A stretch of 64,000 nt of DNA from Phoronis australis (lineage: Eukaryota > Phoronida > Phoronidae). Shown in pieces: positions 38,301 to 49,054 of this stretch. Both the position numbers and the translations under genes were made by a program. The number at the start of each line of letters is the position of its first letter. The first letter of the stretch is position 1. Location: contig NMRA01000017.1 of NCBI GenBank assembly GCA_002633005.1, forward strand, positions 1,305,474 through 1,369,473, given 5' to 3'. The notes beneath the pieces are model-generated. The model was not told the origin of the DNA. It searched no databases and worked only from the letters and a program-made list of their open reading frames with translations.

Positions 38301-41093
38301 TCCCTTTTTCATTTTTGAATGTTGGCAACTATGCAAAAGGCATTTCTTCCTTACTTACACCGAAAATGGAATCATAAAATAGACTACTACAACAAACAGG
38401 TCCGTCAATACTTTCCTGGCGTTAGTACCCGCGCTGCCCGACAGAGGAGGCGATCGCCTATTTGATTTTAACGGTTATCAGCAATGTCGCGTTGAACGCA
38501 CGTTTCTGAGTGCCGTTCGATCTCTGACGACATTTCATCGGTAAAACTGAAAAAATCCGTTACGGCTCTCCACCAAATTTTAGAATATGAGAGCAAATAT
38601 ACGTCGCGCAATCCTATTCGGGCTATACAAGTGCAACACTTTCACGACTCGTGAACACAGTGCCTCACTCATGAGCGGCTCAGGGGGCACCTCAGTTTGG
38701 TTCACTAAACGTACCCAAAAACCACTGACGGGCATTGGACCTTAAACACGGCCTGGTGAGAGCATGGAGTCATGCAGTAAGTAATGCATTATTTCGAAGC
38801 TTTGACATCACCTCCAGTACGTGTGACTGAGGAACAATTTCAGAGACCGATTTCATATCACTAAGTGATCTAAATCAAATATTGCTTTTGCGACACAATG
38901 TGGGTAAATAATTGCTTTAATCAACAAGAAGCCATGTCACACGATCCTTTCACAATGTTAGATCATAGTACATGTAGGCCTATAGGCTCTACTTACCGAA
39001 TTCCGGTATTTCGACGCATCTCACACTCCCCTCTTCCTGTAAACACACTTTCGTACCGGAGCAAGAGAAAGGACGCTTCTTTGAAATGGAAGAATTGGAG
39101 GGACAGTCCATGTAGAAATAGCTTTTGGATGGGAAATTAACACTCTCGCAGTGATAGCCGCTGACGGCGTTGGTACAGTTTAGGCCGCGCGCATCTACCA
39201 CCTGCACTGCATGTATGACGTCGACGATGCCAAGGATGACAACCGACCATGACAAACCTAAAATGAGGGACGCAAGGAGAGAAATATATGAGTTAAAATC
39301 ATTACAGACAACTTTTGTATCGCACTTATTTACTAAGATATATGTCGATGGAGATCGCAAGTTGAATGTTTTGGAAGACTGTGTATGCTTTGTGCATGCA
39401 CTAACTATTTAAAAACTGCTTGATATCTCGAACAAAATGGACGAATTCGACATATCGGACTCTTTCGGAAACGTCCAAAAAGTTCTTTTAATAAAAGTGG
39501 TGGTGTTCTTTCTGTAGCTTGTATTGCCTACCAAAGTGCCCTCATTTACCAGTGGACTTTAAAAGTATTGTGGGAGGATCTAACGATTGAGCACCAGATT
39601 AAAAAAATCAATTCGCATAAAATGAAATGTAGTAACGTGTTCCCATTGAAACCTTACGTGTCAACAAAAGTCAGAGAACATGCACAGTAAGAGTCGTCTA
39701 GTGACGACTTCGTTTTCAAGTCATCAGCAAACTTGAAACATTTCAACGGCACCTTTAAGAACCAAAAGTCTCTAGCACCCCAGTTCGATGAATAAAAAAC
39801 CATTAGAATGGTTCCAGGGGATCAGTGTAATGGACGCAACTGAGCGGCATCCGCACGTCTGGCACAACACGTATCAGACCGCCTGCAATTCTTATTTTTT
39901 AGGGATCAAAATTGAGAAAATAATGACATCTTGTCGAATTCTACATACTTTCATTATGTAACAGAAATACAGAACGACCCAGAAAGATATCCCGAATGGA
40001 TTTTTAAAGGCTTTGCCACAGCTTTAGTTCCTAAGCTGGACGCCTGATCCTAGTAGCGTACGCGTGTTCAAAAACCAATAACGTCATGGAGAGAACACAA
40101 AAAACAAAACACATGGCCGAAGAAACATCACTTTACAATAGGAAGAGTTTGCGTGATACTGGTGTCTGATTAGAGCGAGATTGAACTGAGGTGATCAGTG
40201 GCGATAAAATAAATAGGTTGGCTTTCAAAAAAGTGAAAAGTATTCCGTCGCTCGTCCCTGTGCCCCGGCTCTCTCTGGCGAGCATTAAGCTTGGATGAGG
40301 CGGGAAATTTACTTACCTTAAAGAAATAAAATTATAAAAACCAGAATTACCTCCGCAACTTCTCTTCGAAAAAATCTTCGGCAAAGTGACCAGAATAAAA
40401 TTTTGCCTTGATGGCGAATGCGTGGTCTACTGTAGCCATGAAATTCCAAACCATTATGCTTTGCACGAAGGCGTGCCATTTCCTATCTTCACTTCCGGGA
40501 ATCGAAAATAAGACTCACGGATGGGCCATCCCAAAGGTGAACGTTGTTAACCTAATCAAGAAAATGAACGACCACAAACCACAACAAGGTTCATTTGAAG
40601 TTCCCTCCTCTTTTCGCGTACTTTGGTTGTCTTACAATTTAAAATGTTAACTAAAATCTTATGCAATTCATAAAACATGCTTTGTTCACCTCAAAAAAAC
40701 TTGCTCCAAACTCTGTAATCCTGAACAAACTAAAAAATACAAAAAATAACAGCCCACGATAAAATACGTCTATCGAAATATAGGCGTGCTGTAAATTATT
40801 TCCATCGGCAGACAGTTACTGACGCCGAGCAGAGCGTGTGTCTGATCTCTGTACTTGAAACTCTATTCGAAGACTGACCACGTGCATGTCACCATCGAGT
40901 AAACTAACCTAACATATTTGTACTCGAGTCATGCAGCGTGATGAGTACCAGTAGTGTCTGAATTCAGCGATTAAATTAGAATTACATATAAAACACGCAC
41001 GTATACACTTACAACAACATAGTATAATGTTTTCACAGAGACCAGGTTGCACAGAATAGCGAACAAAATGTACTCACCATGATGCGAGATCAT
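29390..41093 (-). CDS. Secreted chitin deacetylase B: signal peptide, two chitin-binding modules, CE4 domain
   Basis: Minus-strand exons are 41078-41093 (ATG), 38997-39257, 37580-37855, 31293-31521 and 29390-30125 (stop TAA). Phases 1,1,1,2 join to 505 residues. The signal peptide starts MISHHGLSWSVVILGIVDVI. Two six-cysteine modules follow, one per exon (about residues 30-88 and 115-178), then the CE4 domain: FSIDD (D223, D224), HGTTH (H279, H283), RAPF, and MHFAWF. All core metal-binding residues are retained, although Ser/Thr of the second motif is replaced by Gly. The function is inferred as extracellular chitin deacetylation. Compared with paralogue A it has one extra chitin-binding exon, flanked by phase-1 introns as expected for exon-shuffled modules. 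A TATA box lies 88 bases above the start codon. The junction 31293 uses the donor GTAAGG; a nearer GT would break the frame. Confidence 0.9.
30951..31254. mobile_element. 304-bp MITE with GGCGGAT-type terminal inverted repeats
   Basis: The left end CAGTAGCGGATTTAGG and the right end, read in reverse complement as CAGGGGCGGATCCAGG, match at 12 of 16 positions. GGGGG-rich and CCCCC-rich runs lie just inside. It occupies the last intron of chitin deacetylase B, 38 bp beyond the donor of the exon at 31293. Target duplication is not certain. Confidence 0.75.
31955..33099 (+). mobile_element. TTAA-flanked DNA transposon relic (Kolobok-like), copy 1
   Basis: TTAA at 31951-31954 and 33100-33103 brackets termini AGGAGAATGCCAGCC and GGTATTCTCCT, which are inverted repeats. 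Both subterminal regions match the two copies at 47-50 kb, so the element boundaries are well supported. It keeps the region equivalent to the THAP-like frame of copies 2 and 3, but decayed, and is internally shorter (1145 bp against about 1670 bp). It lies in intron 4 of chitin deacetylase B. Confidence 0.85.
33930..36930 (+). mobile_element. Decayed LINE with reverse transcriptase and restriction-like endonuclease region
   Basis: Plus-strand frames, broken by stops and shifts, follow the order of a non-LTR retroelement protein. First a basic helical region (LRDELRYRLFNLQRAEGLKK, then NPLKFAKELLS), then RT blocks DLANVYDSV and FRGIKMRFTTKEVSTTFQDL. The RT active-site motif FVDD lies at 35255-35266. 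GRARMHFKVEEYRGIVVVKG and a cysteine cluster CKGCGGGETLHHM (about 36210) follow. The end has VLVELIVPWEARVMEAYKRK and FPVEVGCRSFVHAASVW. A zinc knuckle followed by a terminal nuclease-like block is typical of R2/Dong-like elements with a restriction-like endonuclease. The ends are approximate; the copy is certainly dead. Confidence 0.8.
38013..38013. other. Single unresolved base inside a short inverted repeat
   Basis: An N sits in the loop between ATGGGCGGCGCA (37984-37995) and TGCGCCGCCCAT (38029-38040), which are exact reverse complements. The GC-rich hairpin may have caused the sequencing or assembly ambiguity. It is in an intron of chitin deacetylase B. Confidence 0.8.
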
Positions 41094-41180
41094 TTTGTTG
41101 CCCACAGGCACGGCCTGCCTGGAGTTGTTTTCCACACTGCGGAATCACGAATAGTTGACGGCTACAGAACAAATGTAAGG

Positions 41181-41189
41181 CTTTTTATA
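41181..41189 (-). promoter_or_regulatory. TATA box of chitin deacetylase B
   Basis: TATAAAAAG reads on the minus strand, 88 bases above the start codon at 41093. A start of transcription about 30 bases downstream would leave a 5' leader of roughly 60 bases. The neighbouring sequence shows no other obvious element. Confidence 0.55.
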
Positions 41190-41580
41190 ATTTTGTATGA
41201 AAAAATAAAAACACCCGCTGTCGTACATGTGAGTCATTTTTCGTAAATTCTTTTTTTCACAGTGTCATTAAACTCAAACAAATCAGAAGTGTTTCCACAA
41301 TGAAGAGACAGCAAAACCAATTCATTGTCCGAATGTTTGTAGATTGGAGACGAAAAAGTATATAAAACAATACTTCACAAGTAGCGCGCGATTATTTATT
41401 GATGATATTACACACAAACGCCCGAAGGAAAGGCGCGACAGCTGTCGTTGAAGAAGTAAAAAAGCACCACAAAACTACGTCACATCATCAAGCTGTACTT
41501 TTCATTTCTTAACATTTGGACATTAAATCGTGCTCGGTCAACGATTTTTCTTCCAATTTTTATTCGGTGATATATTTCAT

Positions 41581-41640
41581 TTAAAAGGAGACTAAACCCT
41601 GTTTCGATGACTTCAACCAATCCTCGTTCTGTCACGTTAG
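41581..41640 (+). repeat. Dispersed 60-bp repeat, also at 54101-54160
   Basis: AAAAGGAGACTAAACCCTGT followed by TTCGATGACTTCAACCAATC and CTCGTTCTG recurs, with few changes, at 54101-54160 in the same orientation. At 54101 the motif closes with a reversed AGTCTCCTTTA at 54163-54173, suggesting a transposon terminus. Confidence 0.6.
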
Positions 41641-44092
41641 CGTCAATATTAAAAGATAAAAACAAGAATCAACAAAAACTCAAACACCCTGTGACACACA
41701 TTGCATATTATCATGGTTCTTGGTGGGTGGTCTTTCCCCACAGTTGTACTGTACGTGAAATTCGCTAAAAGTTTAGTTCACGCTTTCCTGTTTAACAGAC
41801 TTCGAATGGAGTTTCCAAATTTTCCTGCAAAGTTTTGAAGGTTGTAGAGGGTTAAAAAGCATTATTTTGTTTCAGGGAGTTGTATGGAAAGCCTTTTTTA
41901 TGCGCCCACATATTTATATGTGGGTGCATATTGCCGTCATCTCTGTCTGGGCGTCCGGGCTTCCGGCGTCCGCGGCTGTATCTCCTAAGCTCCTTGCAGG
42001 ATCTTATTGAAATTTGGCAGGTGTGTTCCTATGGGGTTGACGACAGAGGGCGACGAGTTTCGGACCGACCCGAATACCGCTGTGCCCCCTAGTGGTAATT
42101 TTATTTTTTTACCTTTACCGGCCTCTGTATCTTCAAAGGTACTCAACCGATTTTCATGAAATTTGGCACATAGGCATCTATTAATGAGGTTACGCTATCC
42201 TTTCCTTTTCGGATGGATTCGAGGTATTTTGCGCCATCTAGTGGCCATTTTTAGTATTTTCGAGTCCGTTTTTTGGCGTCCGCCCCTCTGTCAACCAAAC
42301 CACTCTAAGGATGATTGCGAAAATTGGCATGCATGTTCTTACTATGAAGAGGACGGTTGACGATGATTTTGCGACGACTTCGACTACTGTGGCGCCTCCT
42401 AGTGGCAGTTTTGTTTGTTTTTGCGCCCATGGCTGTATCTCCTAAACGCTCCGCAGGATCTTTATTAAATGCTGCAAACGTGTTTATATGAAGTTCACAA
42501 AGGACGACGACGACTTTCGGAAAGATCGGACTACAGGTGTGCCCCCTAGTGGCAATTTTAATTGTTTACGTTTACCTCTGTATCTTCAAAGATCCTTGAT
42601 GGATTTCCATAAAATTTGGCAGGCGTCTATTAATGAGGTGACGCTATCCTCCCGTTTTAGGATAGATTCGGGTTATTTTGCGCCACTTAAATGCCATTTT
42701 TACTGTTTTCGAGTCTGTTTTTTGACGTCCGTCCCTCCATCAAACCAAACCACTCTAAGGATGGTGAAAATTGGCATCTATGTTCTTACTATAAGAAAGA
42801 CAATTGACTACGTTTTTCCGATGGCTTCGACTACCGTGGCACCTCCTGGTTGCAGTTTTGTTTTTGTTTTTATTTTTGTTTTTTCTTTTTGTTTTTGTTT
42901 TGCGCCCAGGCTCACCTGTATCTCCTAAGCCCTCTGCATGATCATTATTAACTTTAGCAAGAGTATTTATACGAAGTTAACAGCGGAAGACGACTTTCAG
43001 ACGGGTCCGACTAAAACTACCCCCTAGTGGCAATTTCATTTTTTTGTTTTCCTCTGTTTTAGGCCATAGTCCCAGCTCTCCTATCTCTCACCTCCGTGGC
43101 CACTTTCTGGGGGCAACGGGAACTTTGCTTTAAACCCATCTACAGATGTTCAAAAGTCAATTTCAAAAAAGTTCCCAAGAATACACTTGCACGTTTAGTA
43201 AGAATTTTAATTTAAAAGTTGGAAAAATATAACCTCAACTAATATGTTAGTTACCAAGTTTCAGTGCAAAATGATCCGAACAGCCAATCAAATGCCAGGA
43301 AAATATTGTGTCCATACCTTTCCCCTTCAAAAGTCGTCTGCTTGGCATGAAAACTTTCGTCAGAGGACAGTTAGCAAATGTTATCCTGCTGGCTCAGCTA
43401 GCTTGTTTACTGCTACTGACTACATTGGATTGTATTAATTCTTGGATGGGTGTGCAAGTAATAGGCAATTACCAAGGGCCAAGGCTCGAAACCAGCAGAC
43501 AGCAGTTAGGAATTGAGGAAAGCCAAACCAAGTGGCCACCAGTGTCATCGTACTGAAACAATTCTTGACACATTCCTGAATCATTTTGTGTTTCGCAAAT
43601 AACTGTTTTGGGACAGCTAGGACTCTGCTGAAACCATGAATTATTCAACGAGTGTGCGACTTCACAATAGACTGGCAAGATGTCTACCCCTTGTTGCATT
43701 CATGTGTCAGCTTCTGCTCAAATTTCTGATATTACCTGGTGTAAGGCTACTGCAACCAAACGTATCAAAACTGGGTACAAGAGAAGTATCATTGCTGATA
43801 AGTTTTAAGTGTTTGTGAAAAAACAAAGCTCTTGTCATGCGTGCATTCAGGGGTGAGGGGTTCGGGGGCTTGAACGAGCCTCCCCCATTTGGTAAAGTGG
43901 GTAAAAAGGTTTGCCTCAAAGAAACAAAAACTACGAAAAAGTAGAAAATGAGACAAAAGTTCACTAAAAAGGTAGGAACTACCAAAATTCGACGAACGCA
44001 CAATTCGTAGCTCTGAAGTACCCCGTGAATCTTAATAAATTTCCACATTCTCAAACACTCGAGCCCCCCATTTTTAGGCTTACAGTCAAGTG

Positions 44093-44893
44093 ACCTAATT
44101 ATCGGACGTTTTGGCACATTTTGCATTATATTTAATTGAAAATACTACGGATTGTTGTAAATTCTTTGCTGAAATAAAGAATTGCCTTTATAGAATTGTT
44201 GTGTTACTAGATCTTGTCACCGAAAGCCACATTTATGTTCCGACTGAACTTTAAAAAACACAACAAGCAAACCTTCGGAGAACCTAAATATCGGACACCA
44301 TGTTTCCCCATATGCCACACCGCGGAAAACTGACTAACCACGTAATGGCCGCGGGCACCTTGTAGCCAAATTTCAGCTCGAGTGTTTTGCCATATATGCT
44401 GCTAGAACACAGGTCCATTCACAACAAAATTATCCATAAAATGAAATCTGATGACGGCGCCAAGTCATTTCGATGAATTAGTGCAGACGACTAAAGCACG
44501 TGCAAACTCACTGCAGTTTTTATTATCACTTTGGCTTCTTGATATGACACCCGCACGTGCGCGGTCGGGGTTTGACTTGAGTTTAAAAACAAATGAAAAA
44601 ATGGAACAGTAACATATTGTCAGTTCAATGAGAAAGTTTCATTGTGGAAAAAGATTTTATTTTCAACTTTTATAACCGATTTATGCGATCGTCCATTTTA
44701 GGCCGACTTTGGGGTCTAAATTGCACCCTCTCTCGGTGAAATCAAAACGAGGCAACGCTGTAAAAAACGAGACGGTGCCGGACATTGAATGCATTACAAC
44801 GGAACAACAATTGGTGTCATTTAATTCTCAGATTATGCTTCAAGTAAGATTTTTTGAAATGTCCGATATTTAGGTTCCGTCCGATAATTAGGT
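44093..44893. mobile_element. Nested element with 16-bp inverted termini
   Basis: ACCTAATTATCGGACG at 44093-44108 is exactly reverse-complemented at 44878-44893. A second related inverted pair, AACCTAAATATCGGAC near 44282 and GTCCGATATTTAGGTT at 44861-44876, lies inside. The TTATCGGAC termini recall pogo/Tigger-like or other Tc1-mariner elements, but the TA duplication and a transposase are not visible. Confidence 0.6.
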
Positions 44894-46039
44894 AGGTGTA
44901 GTGTGGGCATGCTTCTATCACAAGCAGTGTTACAGACACTAACGGATGTAACAAAAATTGAAAGAGCTCTTAAAAAAGAAAAAGACCAAGCTGATGATGG
45001 AAATAATGTTGAGCTCACTAGAAAATTAAGGAAATTGTCATTCAGTTACATGTACATTTAACAGTGCTCAAAGAAATATACTATACATGTCTTGCCACCA
45101 CAATGAACCACTTGCAACAAATCAGATTTCATCACAGGGGAACTTCACAAACAAAAGAAAAGTTGAAAGGCTATCCCAGTTCCAAACATTCAATTGTCAA
45201 TACGCCTACCTATTCTTAATTTGAAAAGGTGTCATTCATGGTAAATAATCTTTAGTTTAGGTCACAGAACAAAAATTATTTTGCTTGATGAATTTGTAGT
45301 AATAGTGGTCTCAATCTCAAATGTATTGGCAGTAGTTTTTATCTACATGTAAGTGATAAGCACTGCTTTTTATGAACTTCTAAGCCTATTTTGAGATTTA
45401 TGTAAAATCATGAGCAGTGTTTGGAATTTGAGAAATATAAAATGGAAATATTGCCTATGTTCTGTAATTTATTTATCTTGAAAATTCAAATATTGCGTAG
45501 GTTTCAGTATCTCACATTTTGAAGATTCTTGAATTGAGTTTTTAGCAAAGGAAAATTTTTACTCGTCCAATTATGTGCTATTTAAAACAGGAAGCGTCAA
45601 ATGAAATTTTAGCTCTACAGCAAAAAAGATGCTTTTCAATTTCGAACAAAATCTATTACCAAGATGACCATTATTCTAGTTTCAAAGGCTGAACTACAGC
45701 ATTAAAGATGATAAAAATGTTTCTGTGTTTCAAATTGTTTGAAGGCAGCTGCACAGTGCAATCAATGCTAGTAACGATGATCATTTCTCTTAATGCTTAT
45801 TTTTGCTGAGCACTTACTAGACAAAATGAAATTTCAGTTGCTGGCCATTGTGTGCTAAAATGAAGATTATTTTGGTTATCTATTCCAGTTAAATAGGATT
45901 ACTGTAACAAGGTGTTAAGATGAAACGGTATCCAGGTTGTCAAAACTTTTTTTTATTTTGGGTAGGGTGCAGGCTTGCAGACATTTTTTTTTAACTTGAA
46001 CCATTTGTATGCAAGCTGTATGCCGAGACACCAACAGTT

Positions 46040-46470
46040 AACAAAGCACGCTACCACATATTCGGGTTGAAATCTGTGATCTGCCTCCTCATCATGATTG
46101 TTTGCTGTTACATGCTTAAACAGCAAACTACCAGTGTACCATTCACAAACGAGCCTTGCAACAGCATGTCATTGCACCATCTCCAGTTGCTAATGGGTGG
46201 CTTTTGGACCGGGGTAGTCTGATGCTCCACTGGATGACTCTGCCTTTAGCCCCAGAAAATGCCATGAAAAATGTTAATGGCAAGTGTAAAAGAAGTGGTT
46301 GTAGTAGAAAAATGTGCTCTTGTTTGGAGTCAGTTCTTTTTGTAGGAGCTCAGAATACAGTAGTATGTTTTCTGGCCAACAAGAGGCGCTGCCAAAAATG
46401 TTACTTTTTCTCTTTTTTGAGCAATTTTCCGCCTAATGTCATAATATTTATCACTTTCCTTGTTCAATAA
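46040..46470 (+). pseudogene. C-terminal relic of a transposon protein with CXC-like cysteine cluster
   Basis: The frame reads VNKARYHIFGLKS, then LPPHHDCLLLHA, a stop, TANYQCTIHKRALQQ, and after that PSPVANGWLLDRGSLMLHWM and GKCKRSGCSRKMCSC. This is the recurrent C-terminus (ARY..F, LPP..D.L..H..RA.YQ, GW....G.L..DWM, then a Cys cluster) of a large family of invertebrate mobile-element proteins that I associate with an XPG-like GCDTTS nuclease. The nuclease part is not seen here. The internal stop and loss of everything upstream show it is dead. Confidence 0.65.
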
Positions 46471-48718
46471 CTTCAAATGAACAAAACCCAATCAGATTAT
46501 CATTCAGTTTTTGTCTAGTGTTGTTGGATTTTGAAGATTGGTTTTCTGTGTCAAATTTTGCAAAAAGTCAGATTTTTGAGGTCAAATTTCTAGAAAACGT
46601 GCAAGTCAAACCTTGGGAACTTTTTAGATTCTTAAAGTATACTACTTAATGACCTTACAAACACTGGAATTATCTTGCCTTCAAAAAGTTGCCACGGAAG
46701 TGATTTTCTAAGCTTCCTAGAGTCGAATGGACTATGGCCTATTTCTCCGATGAAGTTCCCTGACGAATTTTCATTAAATTTGTTGAATAGCTTTCCATTA
46801 AAGAACGGAGACATTTTCCGGTTTTTAGACGGATACGACGTATTTTGCTTCATCTAGTGGCCCCTTTTACTGTTTTCTCAGTCAACCAAACCACTCTTAG
46901 GATGATTGTGAAAATTGGCTTATGTATTGTTAGTGTGAAGAGGACGGTTGACAATGATTTTCTGGCTTCAATTACTGTGGCGCCTCCTAGTGGCAGTTTT
47001 TTTCGCCCTTAGCTGTATCTCCTACGCCCTCTGCTGAATGTTTATTAAATTTAGCTAGTGTATTTATATGAGGTTGACAACGGAAGACGACAACTTTCAG
47101 ATGGATCCAATGAATGCTTTGTCCTCTAGTGGCAATTTCATTTTTTCCGTTTTGCTAAAATTTCTTAGCGGATTTTCATGAAATGTAGTAAAAACTTTCT
47201 GTTAAAAAACGGTGACATTTTCCAGTTTTTTTTGATGGATTCAAAGTATTTTGCATTATCTAGTGGCCATTTTTATGATACAAATAAACACCCTAGAAGC
47301 ACGCTGTTTGCAGTGCATTCGTGCAAACTCGACGATTTGAAACGTATCTTGAATGAAACGAATTGGAAATGCGTTTGGAAAGCTTCCCAAGACGTCAGCA
47401 AATATTCATAGTGCCTTAAAGGAGAATGCCACCCAAAAACAACCTATTTTGTATCAATTTAGATCGAGTAGTTCTACTCGATAACGGCACGTTCGGTTGC
47501 GTTACCTGACACCTGACGGCAGACGGAGGTGTTGAAATTTTGAAATTATCCAATGACGTCATTGGTTTCACACGCAGTCAGTTCAGCAGTTCACAACACG
47601 GGTTACTGGTGTTAGCTTATCGCTTGAATTCATCGTTTAACACCAATAAATCATCAAACTTCTATGTAAAACCCTTAAAATACACCGAATTCTTATAAAA
47701 ACGTGTTGTTTTATTTCGCTGTTACGGATTTATTGGTATTTGGACACACCGTAGCCAGAGTTTGGGGTCTGTTCGGAGATAATTCGAAGTATTCTTCCGT
47801 GAAATACAGACAGAAAAACCTAGATCTGTGTTGTTTAGAATTGTGATTTTTTGAGTTCTAAACACATAAAACGCTTGTTATCCCGGCCAGTGGCTCAGAA
47901 CCCGATCAGACCCGTCGCGGCCGGACTGACTCGTAATCCCGGCCAGTGGCTCGGAACCCGATCAGGCCCGTCGCGACCGCCGGAACTGGCACGAACATAA
48001 ATCAGCTTGAGTTGGAAACTAAACCTCCAGTCACTGAAAGACTATAATAGTTAGCCAAATAATGTGCACGTACTTATTTATGTGAATTAGCCACGAAACT
48101 GAAAAACTACTTACTTGTCGGGGGCCGCGAAGTCGGGTTCCCCTTCCACAGACCGTCAGGGCAAAGGTTGTACAGTAACAATGTATTTCTATTTCTAAAT
48201 AAAGATTCCCCTAACATGTGAATATAGCATATAAAATCGAGTAATTGTTTCACAACAGCTTTCTGTCAGTAAACACTGAATTAGCATGCGCTTACACGGC
48301 CTCGGTGCCCGGTCAATTACCTTTATTGCCGGCATCAAAAGCCGGTAACGCATTGGTTTATTCATTGCTGACTTCTCAACATTTGCACTCAAGAATACTG
48401 CAAAGGCATTACAATTTGTATCTAATGAGACAGACTTTGTTTCAGTTTTATATAAGCATTGGTTAGGATGAGAATAATTCCTTTTGAAACAGAACGCAGA
48501 ATAATAAACGTCTACATGGAAACTCAGTCGCCCGGCGCCAATCCCGACTTAATCAAGAGCTCATCCGACGAATACTTCACAGTTGGATCGTTAGGTTTCA
48601 CAGGCTATCAGTTCGAACGGAATACACTGATCAAGAAATACTAGAGAGGCGCCGTGAACATGCACAGGCAACGGAACGTATGGATAGTTCTTTGGTAAGC
48701 CTGAATTTGTCAAAGAAA

Positions 48719-48934
48719 TCACTGTCGACGAAATGCCGGCCACAGACACGAGCGGAGATGTTTCACGGCATCATACTCGCTATCAACGCCGTACCTTTCA
48801 TTCTTCACTATCGCGAGGCACTTCCTAAGCATTTCGGACTCTCGGGGAAGTCGAAAAAACGATATATCCGCTTTCTTCGCAGCTTCATAGTTCGGACAAG
48901 CGGGAACGATGCACCGTAATATAGCGGCATTCAC
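48719..48934 (-). pseudogene. THAP-like zinc finger frame in transposon copy 2
   Basis: The 71-residue frame reads LRCIVPACPNYEAAKKADIS, FFRLPRESEML and, after a basic stretch, VKHLRSC. C-x4-C, the FF.LP block and a later Cys are arranged as in THAP DNA-binding domains, although the final C..H is not clear. In copy 3 the same segment is broken by a stop just after CIVPACPN. It was probably the DNA-binding end of the transposase; no catalytic part is seen. Confidence 0.55.
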
Positions 48935-49054
48935 TCTGCAGACAAACCACTGACGTCGCTGCGTCGTTTCTCACCTTCCTCACGGGTTAACGCCACACCT
49001 CTCGGCAAGGTGAAGTCGACCGTGTAAGAGGCGATGAGGATATAGACCGATTAA

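Larger units (their letters stand above)
43060..46741 (+). mobile_element. 3.7-kb DNA transposon with TTT target duplication, possibly Academ-like
   Basis: TAGGCCATAGTCC at 43060-43072 and GGACTATGGCCTA at 46729-46741 are perfect 13-bp terminal inverted repeats. Similarity continues inward for about 150 bp (for example AAAAAGTTCCCAAG and ACTTGCACGTTT near both ends). TTT flanks both sides, and the uninterrupted host repeat has a single TTT here, so a 3-bp target duplication is supported. The interior is largely unrecognisable apart from a C-terminal protein relic at about 46040-46470 and nested pogo-like termini. A 3-bp target site fits a few superfamilies including Academ; the assignment is an inference. 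Confidence 0.75.
41900..47323 (+). mobile_element. Modular repeat element copy E, split by a 3.7-kb DNA transposon
   Basis: The head ATGCGCCCACATATTTATAT and the conserved ATTGCCGTCATCTCTGTCTG start the element. Modules begin near 41978, 42125, 42285, 42431, 42576, 42738 and 42915. The element is interrupted after 43059 and resumes at 46742 with modules near 46742, 46881, 47010 and 47155 and the tail ACAAATAAACACC. The final hairpin is lost. Modules cycle in the order alpha, beta, gamma, where alpha has CTGTATCTCCTAA, beta CTGTATCTTCAAAG or its equivalent, and gamma CAACCAAACCACTC. In modules with intact ends alpha closes with CCCCCTAGTGG, beta with CATCTAGTGGCC and gamma with GCGCCTCCTAGTGGCAG. 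Confidence 0.8.

Noticed and set aside
43469-43699. Cysteine-containing minus frame inside the 3.7-kb transposon
   Set aside because: Could be part of a transposase, but no motif could be matched and the region is decayed.
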